Assembly (NCBI GenBank): GCA_016125005.1
Contig: WGMQ01000068.1
Coordinates: forward strand, 1-40,238
Direction of reading: 5' to 3'
Origin: a bacterium
Lineage (GTDB): Bacteria; Sumerlaeota; Sumerlaeia; SLMS01
Length of the DNA: 40,238 bases
Part shown: in pieces, positions 35,656-40,238 of the stretch
How the letters are laid out: the number at the start of each line of letters is the position of its first letter
How positions within the stretch are numbered: position 1 is the first letter of the stretch
Made by a program: the position numbers and the translations under genes
The notes under the pieces: generated by a model
Databases searched by the model: none
What the model was told of the DNA's origin: nothing
The model's input: only the letters and a program-made list of their open reading frames with translations

Positions 35656-36473
35656 TGCCGGGCATTCCGCTTCAGGAAAGAGGCGAAAAGGCTGCTGCGG
35701 CCGCCGCATCCGCGCCCCGGCGCGGTCGCGGCGGCGCGGTTTCCATCGCGCTGTCGGGCGTTTCCAAGCGCTTTGACGATATCGTGGCGCTCGAGCCCGT
35801 CGATCTCACGATCAAGGGCGGCTCCTTCCTTGCGATCGTCGGCCCTTCCGGCTGCGGCAAGTCAACGCTGTTGCGCATCATCGCCGGACTGATCGCGCCA
35901 TCCTCGGGAGCGCTGACGCTGCCAGGCCACGCCGTCGGCGCGTTCGTCTTTCAGGAAGCCGCGCTTCTGCCTTGGCGCAATGTGCAGGCCAATGCCGAAT
36001 TGGTCATGGAACTTGAGAACATTCCAAAGGCCGAACGCGTGAAAAGGGCCCGTCACGCTCTGGCGCAGGTTGGGCTTGAAGGGTTCGAGCGCCGCTATCC
36101 GCACCAGCTTTCCGGCGGCATGAAGATGCGACTGTCGCTGGCCCGCGCCATGGCGCTGCGGCCGGATTTCCTTTTGCTGGACGAGCCGCTGGCGGCAGTC
36201 GACGAACTGACCCGCGATCAGCTGCAGGATGAATTGCTCGCTCTGTGCCGCAGTTCCGGCGTCACGGCGGTGCTCGTCACCCACAATGTCTATGAAGCGG
36301 TGTATCTGGCGGATCAGGTCGTGGTGATGAGCGCCCGGCCTGGCCGCGTCATCGACCGCTTCGATGTTCCTTTCGGCGACGATCGCGCCCCGGAACTCAG
36401 ATCGTCACCGGAATTCGTGTCGCTTGCCGCAGCGGTTTCGGCGTCGCTGCGCAAGGGGAGAGTCGATGACTGA
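35652..36473 (+). CDS. ABC transporter ATP-binding protein (SsuB/TauB/ThiZ type)
   Basis: A 273-residue ATPase with Walker A GPSGCGKSTLLRI, signature LSGGMKMRLSLARAM, Walker B FLLLDEPLAAVD and LVTHNVYEAVYLAD. The first 30 residues are an Ala/Arg-rich extension before the domain begins at VSIALSGVSKRF; a later start is possible but the ATG at 35652 is coupled to the upstream stop (ATGATG). It powers the permease encoded next, whose start it overlaps by 8 bp. Confidence 0.9.
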   Translation: MMPGIPLQERGEKAAAAAASAPRRGRGGAVSIALSGVSKRFDDIVALEPVDLTIKGGSFLAIVGPSGCGKSTLLRIIAGLIAPSSGALTLPGHAVGAFVFQEAALLPWRNVQANAELVMELENIPKAERVKRARHALAQVGLEGFERRYPHQLSGGMKMRLSLARAMALRPDFLLLDEPLAAVDELTRDQLQDELLALCRSSGVTAVLVTHNVYEAVYLADQVVVMSARPGRVIDRFDVPFGDDRAPELRSSPEFVSLAAAVSASLRKGRVDD

Positions 36474-37260
36474 CCGCCTTGCCTTTCGCCGCACCGCCCT
36501 CAACATTGCCGCGCCCTTGTTCGTGGCCGTGGCATTCGTCGGGTTGTGGTACGTCCTCTCCGTAACGGTCTATGCCGACAAGGCGTTCCTCCTGCCGGGA
36601 CCGGTTGCCGTCATCAAGGCGATGCATCGCGATTTCGGGACGATCCTTGCTGCCACCCTTGTGACTTTCAAGGAAGCCTTCAGCGGCTATGCCGCAGCAA
36701 CCCTCCTGGGGATCTCGGCGGCCGCGTTGATGAGCCAGTCGCGACTTCTGGAGCGCAGCTTCTACCCCTATGCCGTGTTGATGCAGACTGTTCCGGTCGT
36801 CGCAGTCGCCCCGCTGATCGTGCTCTGGTTCGGCTATGGCGAAACCTCGGTCATCATCGTCAGCGCGATCATCTCGCTGTTTCCGATCATCAACAACACG
36901 CTTCTGGGGCTGCAATCCGCGTCGTCGAGCCTTGTCGAATTGTTCGCCATGCACAAGGCCGGCAGGCTGACCGCCTTCCGCAAGCTCCGCCTGCCCGGCG
37001 CCGTGCCCAACATCATCGCCGGTCTCAGGATTTCGGCCGGATTGTCGGTGGTGGGCGCGATCGTTGGCGAGTTTCTCATCGGATCGGGCAATTCCCGCGG
37101 CGGCCTCGGCGTCCAGATCATCTTCGCGCAAGGGCGCATGGACACGCCATTGCTGTTTGCCGAGGTAATTTTCGCCACCTTTCTCGGTTTCGGCTTCTTC
37201 ATCGCCGTCTCGCTTGTCGGGCGATTGCTTATCGGCCATTGGCACGAGTCGGCCCGGTGA
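36466..37260 (+). CDS. ABC transporter permease (SsuC/TauC/ThiX type)
   Basis: A 264-residue inner-membrane permease with one BPD_transp_1 domain and about six hydrophobic segments. The coupling loop region ELFAMHKAGRLTAFRKLRLP (about residues 160-180) is typical, as is VPVVAVAPLIVLWFGYG. The start at 36466 overlaps the ATPase stop, and its stop overlaps a GTG start of the deaminase (GTGA at 37257-37260). It probably works as a homodimer. Confidence 0.9.
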   Translation: MTDRLAFRRTALNIAAPLFVAVAFVGLWYVLSVTVYADKAFLLPGPVAVIKAMHRDFGTILAATLVTFKEAFSGYAAATLLGISAAALMSQSRLLERSFYPYAVLMQTVPVVAVAPLIVLWFGYGETSVIIVSAIISLFPIINNTLLGLQSASSSLVELFAMHKAGRLTAFRKLRLPGAVPNIIAGLRISAGLSVVGAIVGEFLIGSGNSRGGLGVQIIFAQGRMDTPLLFAEVIFATFLGFGFFIAVSLVGRLLIGHWHESAR

Positions 37261-38609
37261 ACGTTCGCGGCAAGACCCTGAGAGGCAATTTCATTCATGC
37301 GCCGCAAGCCTCCAGCGTGGAGGCGCTGACGGATTGCCTGCTTGCCGTCGACGGAAGTGGCCGGATCGCTGCGATCTACCCGGTTGACCATGCGGAGCGG
37401 GAGCCTGCCGAAAACGCCGCCCGTCAAGCTGGCAATCTGGTCGAGTTCGGCGAAGCGGACTTCCTTGTTCCCGGCCTGATCGATCTGCATGTCCACGCGC
37501 CGCAATATCCGCAGCTGGGGCTCGCGCTGGACGAGCCGCTCGAGGTCTGGCTCGAAAAATACACCTTTCCGCTCGAGTCCCGCTACGCCGATCCCGAATT
37601 CGCGCGGCAATGCTATTCGCAACTCGTCGACGACTTGCTGCGAAACGGCACCACCACTGCAGCCTATTTCGGGACAGTACATCAGGAAGCCACGCGCATT
37701 CTCGCCGATATATGCATCGAGAAGGGACAACGCGCCCTGGTCGGCAAGGTCGCGATGGACAACCCGGATTCATGCCCTGATGACTACCGCGATCGATCTG
37801 CGGAAGAATCTGTGAGCGGAACGCGCGCCCTGATCGACTATATCCGGGGCCATCCCGGCAATCGGGAGAACCGTGTCCTGCCGGTCGTGACGCCGCGTTT
37901 CATCCCGTCATGCACGGATGCGGCGCTCGCTGGCCTGGGTGCGCTTGCAGCCGAATGCGGTTGCCACATCCAGACGCATTGCTCTGAGAGCGATTGGGCG
38001 CACGCCCATGTCCTCGATCGCCACGGCATGACGGACGCTGCCAGCCTGGACCGGTTCCGGTTGCTGGGCCGCAGGACGATCCTGGCGCATGCCACGAGGC
38101 TGGAGGAGGCGGATTGGAAACGGCTTTGCGTGCGTGGCTCCGCCATCGCCCATTGTCCGCTTTCCAACGCATATTTCGGCGATGCCGTATTTCCGCTTCG
38201 CGCGGCCTTGGCAAGGGGCGTCCATGTCGGGCTCGGCACCGATATTTCCGGTGGGCCGACAGCATCTGTTCTTGAGAGTGCGCGCATGGCGATGGCAGCC
38301 TCACGAATCCTGCAGTCCGGCGCGGATCCGGATCGCGCGCCCGGGGATCGAAACCGCCCCAACTCCGCCATCGATTTCCAGACCGCATTCCATCTGGCTA
38401 CCAGCGCCGGGGGGACGGCGCTGGACCTGCCCATCGGCCGGTTTGAGGTTGGCTATCGTTTCGACGCTCTGCGCATCGATGCTGCCGCCCCTGACGGCAC
38501 AATACGACTGTTCGGAACGACCGATGCGATCTCTGTCCTGCAGAAGATCGTCCACACCGCCTCGCGACCCAACATCGCCGACGTCTGGGTGGATGGCGTA
38601 AGGGTCTGA
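37257..38609 (+). CDS. guaD: Guanine deaminase
   Basis: A 450-residue zinc aminohydrolase that matches guanine deaminase (guanine to xanthine plus ammonia) throughout. Zinc ligands are H78 and H80 (LIDLHVHAPQYPQLG), H241 (IQTHCSES), H278 (TILAHATRL) and D329 (LGTDISGG). Substrate-contact motifs known from the family are also kept: Q83, R214-F215 (VTPRFIPSC) and the catalytic Glu of HCSE. The start is a GTG at 37257 overlapping the permease stop. In this operon it could deaminate an imported methylguanine before demethylation, or guanine after it. Confidence 0.9.
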   Translation: MNVRGKTLRGNFIHAPQASSVEALTDCLLAVDGSGRIAAIYPVDHAEREPAENAARQAGNLVEFGEADFLVPGLIDLHVHAPQYPQLGLALDEPLEVWLEKYTFPLESRYADPEFARQCYSQLVDDLLRNGTTTAAYFGTVHQEATRILADICIEKGQRALVGKVAMDNPDSCPDDYRDRSAEESVSGTRALIDYIRGHPGNRENRVLPVVTPRFIPSCTDAALAGLGALAAECGCHIQTHCSESDWAHAHVLDRHGMTDAASLDRFRLLGRRTILAHATRLEEADWKRLCVRGSAIAHCPLSNAYFGDAVFPLRAALARGVHVGLGTDISGGPTASVLESARMAMAASRILQSGADPDRAPGDRNRPNSAIDFQTAFHLATSAGGTALDLPIGRFEVGYRFDALRIDAAAPDGTIRLFGTTDAISVLQKIVHTASRPNIADVWVDGVRV

Positions 38610-38669
38610 TCTTGGAGCTTGGCGTCGACAGCGCCGTCACAAGCGCCGGACAGATCAAGGTGACGTCCC

Positions 38670-39036
38670 GGGACGGGGGTGTGTAACTGGGTGGCGCGGC
38701 GATCATCGGCGCTTTCCGGCAGGGTCCGGTCGCGACGCCAACCTTTCCGGAGAGACCACCGGTGACCGACGACATGCTGACCGCCGTCATCCGGGAAGCC
38801 GGAGCCTGCCCTCGGGCCTGCCCCGTGGGTCCAGGGCATCCCGACGCGCTCGGTCGACGACCTGGTCAAGGCCACGGGCATGAGCGGCATCTCCAAGAGC
38901 CGGGTCAGCCGCCTCTGCGAGGCGATCGACAGCAAGGTGAAGGCCTTCCTCGAACGGCCGATCGAAGGCGACTGGCCGTATCTCAGCATCGACGCCACCT
39001 GCCTGAAGGTCCGCCGCGGCGGCGTCGCGGATCGTG
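38670..39036 (+). pseudogene. IS256-family transposase remnant
   Basis: A collapsed insertion sequence. GTG 38762 begins a short stretch (MTDDMLTAVIREAG) resembling the start of IS256-type transposases. After a frame change, 38829-39027 encodes VQGIPTRSVDDLVKATG, MSGISKSRVSRLCEAID and KVKAFLERPIEGDWPYLSID, then ATCLKVRRGG, which is the well-conserved region before and around the first catalytic Asp. The rest of the DDE domain is missing. Non-coding sequence from about 38670 (TGTGTAACTGGGTGG) looks like the element's left end; no right end is found. Confidence 0.75.
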
Positions 39037-39063
39037 ACGCGGCTTGTCTGATGACGGGTTCGA

Positions 39064-39543
39064 TCAGGCGGCAGCGTAGCTGGTGAAGACTTCGGTCGAT
39101 CCATCGCGCCGGACCAAGAACACATCATAGGCCTCGCGCTCGTTCTCCGGACCCATTCCGGGCGAGCCGTAGGGCATCCCAGGGACGGCCAGACCGACCG
39201 CGTCGGGGCGCTCATCCAGCAGACGGCGAATGTCGGCAACAGGAACGTGACCCTCGATCATGTAGCCCTCGATGCGGCCCGTATGGCAGGAGGCCATCTC
39301 CTGGGGGATGCCGCTGTCCAGCTTGTAGCGCATCAGAACCGCCCCGGCGCCCGGTTCCGTCGTGACGACAAAGCCGTCGTTCTCGATGATCTCGATCCAG
39401 GCCGAGCAGCAGCCGCAATTCGGATCCTTCATCACATGAATCGCTCGTCCGGCGCCTTGCGCCAGCGCCCCCAGGGGCGATGCGGCCAGCAGTGCCGCCC
39501 CACCGATCAGGAGCGTGCGGCGGGAAAAACTGTCTTGGATCAT
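39064..39543 (-). CDS. DUF411 metal-binding protein with export signal
   Basis: A 159-residue DUF411-family protein, often found with copper resistance genes. The N-terminus has a twin-arginine-like signal (SRRTLLIGGAALLAASPLGA) followed by the family's metal-site motif KDPNCGCCSAW, and later CHTG and PGMPYGSPGM. It is probably periplasmic and binds Cu or another soft metal. The start at 39543 follows AAAGGAAAA; ATG 39567 in the same frame has no ribosome-binding site. It is downstream of the chimeric short gene and the DUF302 gene on the same strand and ends next to the IS256 remnant. Confidence 0.88.
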   Translation of the reverse strand: MIQDSFSRRTLLIGGAALLAASPLGALAQGAGRAIHVMKDPNCGCCSAWIEIIENDGFVVTTEPGAGAVLMRYKLDSGIPQEMASCHTGRIEGYMIEGHVPVADIRRLLDERPDAVGLAVPGMPYGSPGMGPENEREAYDVFLVRRDGSTEVFTSYAAA

Positions 39544-39582
39544 CTGATTTTCCTTTCGAGGTTGCATTTGTGTACTGGCAGG

Positions 39583-39840
39583 TCAGAGATCGACCCGCCC
39601 AAGCCGCAAGGCGTTTGTGATCACGAAGACCGAGGAAAGGCCCATCGCTGTCGCCGCGATCATGAGCGTGACGATCACGACCGGCCCCCACAGGCCCATG
39701 CGCGCCACCAGCATCTCGAGATGCTTGCCGTCCATCAGTCCGCGTGCCTCGGTGAACGCGGAAGGCGCAAACAGCCAGACACCGAGCATGGCGATCCCGA
39801 GGATCGCCATCGCCACGAGAATGATTGCGCGCAGGCTCAT
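39583..39840 (-). pseudogene. Chimeric short ORF: TVP38-like N-terminus joined to copper-ATPase tail
   Basis: An 85-residue frame. Residues about 1-60 (MSLRAIILVAMAILGIAM ... LVARMGLWGPVVIVTLMI) look like the start of a TVP38/TMEM64 membrane protein, cut before its main domain. Residues about 61-85 (AATAMGLSSVFVITNALRLG) look like the extreme C-terminus of a CopA-type P1B ATPase. An in-frame deletion joining two neighbouring genes explains this best. The product could still be a small two-helix membrane protein. It follows the DUF302 gene by 1 bp. Confidence 0.6.
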
Positions 39841-39841
39841 C

Positions 39842-40228
39842 TCAGATCGCCGCGACGGCCTTCGCCAGAAGGTCGCGCACCTGGCCTGCGACCGCCGTCA
39901 GTTCGGCGTTGTCGATCGCCTGCATCGACGCCACCGGGTCGATGGCACTGACTTCAACGCCGCCATCGACTTCGCGCAGGATGACGTTGCAGGGCAGCAT
40001 CGCGCCCACCCGGGGTTCGATCCCGATCGCCTGATGCGCCATCTTCGGATTGCAGGCGCCGAGGATGCGATAGGCCGGCATCTCGACATCGAGCTTCTTC
40101 TTCATCGTCGCCTTGACGTCGATCTCGGTCAGGACGCCGAAGCCGTGGTCCGCCAGCGCTCGTCGCGCGCGGGCGTCGACATCGTCGATACCCGCGCCAG
40201 AGAACATGCGATTGATTGTGTAGGTCAT
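39842..40228 (-). CDS. DUF302-family protein
   Basis: A 128-residue DUF302 protein, complete by length. Typical pieces are GFGVLTEIDVKATMKKKLDVE, YRILGACNPKMAHQAI, then VGAMLPCNVILRE and the C-terminal DPVASM. The biochemical role of DUF302 is not established; these genes often accompany heavy-metal or sulfur genes. The start is ATG 40228, close to the window edge, so its promoter is only partly visible. Confidence 0.88.
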   Translation of the reverse strand: MTYTINRMFSGAGIDDVDARARRALADHGFGVLTEIDVKATMKKKLDVEMPAYRILGACNPKMAHQAIGIEPRVGAMLPCNVILREVDGGVEVSAIDPVASMQAIDNAELTAVAGQVRDLLAKAVAAI

Positions 40229-40238
40229 TGCGAAGTCC

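Overview
The window is GC-rich DNA, dense with catabolic operons and ABC importers, and looks like accessory catabolic sequence of an alphaproteobacterium, probably of the Hyphomicrobiales (rhizobial) type. That placement is an inference from gene style: SorC-type regulator with a ribose-type ABC importer, FAH/extradiol modules, many binding-protein-dependent transporters, and frequent ATGA/GTGA start-stop overlaps. No rRNA, tRNA, CRISPR array or replication gene was seen.

Region 1 (1-11951, + strand) is a sugar or polyol operon. It holds a ribose-type ABC importer (binding protein, double ATPase, permease), a SorC/DeoR-type sugar-responsive regulator, an aldo/keto reductase, a GlpD-like FAD dehydrogenase, a DhnA/LsrF-type class I aldolase, an FGGY (LyxK-like) kinase and a GMC oxidoreductase. 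The set suggests import, oxidation, phosphorylation and aldol cleavage of a polyol or unusual sugar. TGAAAT/ATTTCA palindromes lie upstream of the first gene.

Region 2 (12004-29065) is a mosaic aromatic or heterocyclic catabolic island. It contains an FAH-family hydrolase, a type I extradiol dioxygenase, a flavin reductase, a luciferase-like flavin monooxygenase, a serine esterase, IclR and MarR regulators, an FAD hydroxylase, an alpha/beta hydrolase, an amidohydrolase, a second ABC importer (binding protein, fused permease, ATPase), a SnoaL-like protein and another alpha/beta hydrolase. A 19-bp motif occurs as a pair at three places and is probably the operator of the local IclR protein. One pair sits before a ribosome-binding site and ATG that have no gene behind them. 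Two ~167-bp double-hairpin elements in inverted orientation bracket the SnoaL-like gene.

Region 3 (29185-38609) is the most interesting part. A divergent AraC regulator faces an operon whose first three genes match the unusual NdmC-NdmD-NdmE architecture of bacterial methylxanthine N7-demethylation: a Rieske-type oxygenase without a Rieske cluster, a Rieske domain fused to an FMN/NAD/ferredoxin reductase, and a GST-like protein lacking canonical glutathione-binding residues. The same operon continues with an arylsulfotransferase-like beta-propeller protein, an NMT1-type ABC importer and a guanine deaminase with complete active-site motifs. Together they suggest uptake and demethylation of an N-methylated purine, with 7-methylguanine (via 7-methylxanthine to xanthine) as the simplest hypothesis.

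Region 4 (38610-40238) is a scar. It has a collapsed IS256-family transposase followed on the - strand by copper/heavy-metal-associated remnants: a DUF411 protein, a short chimera of a TVP38-like N-terminus with a copper-ATPase C-terminal tail, and a DUF302 protein.
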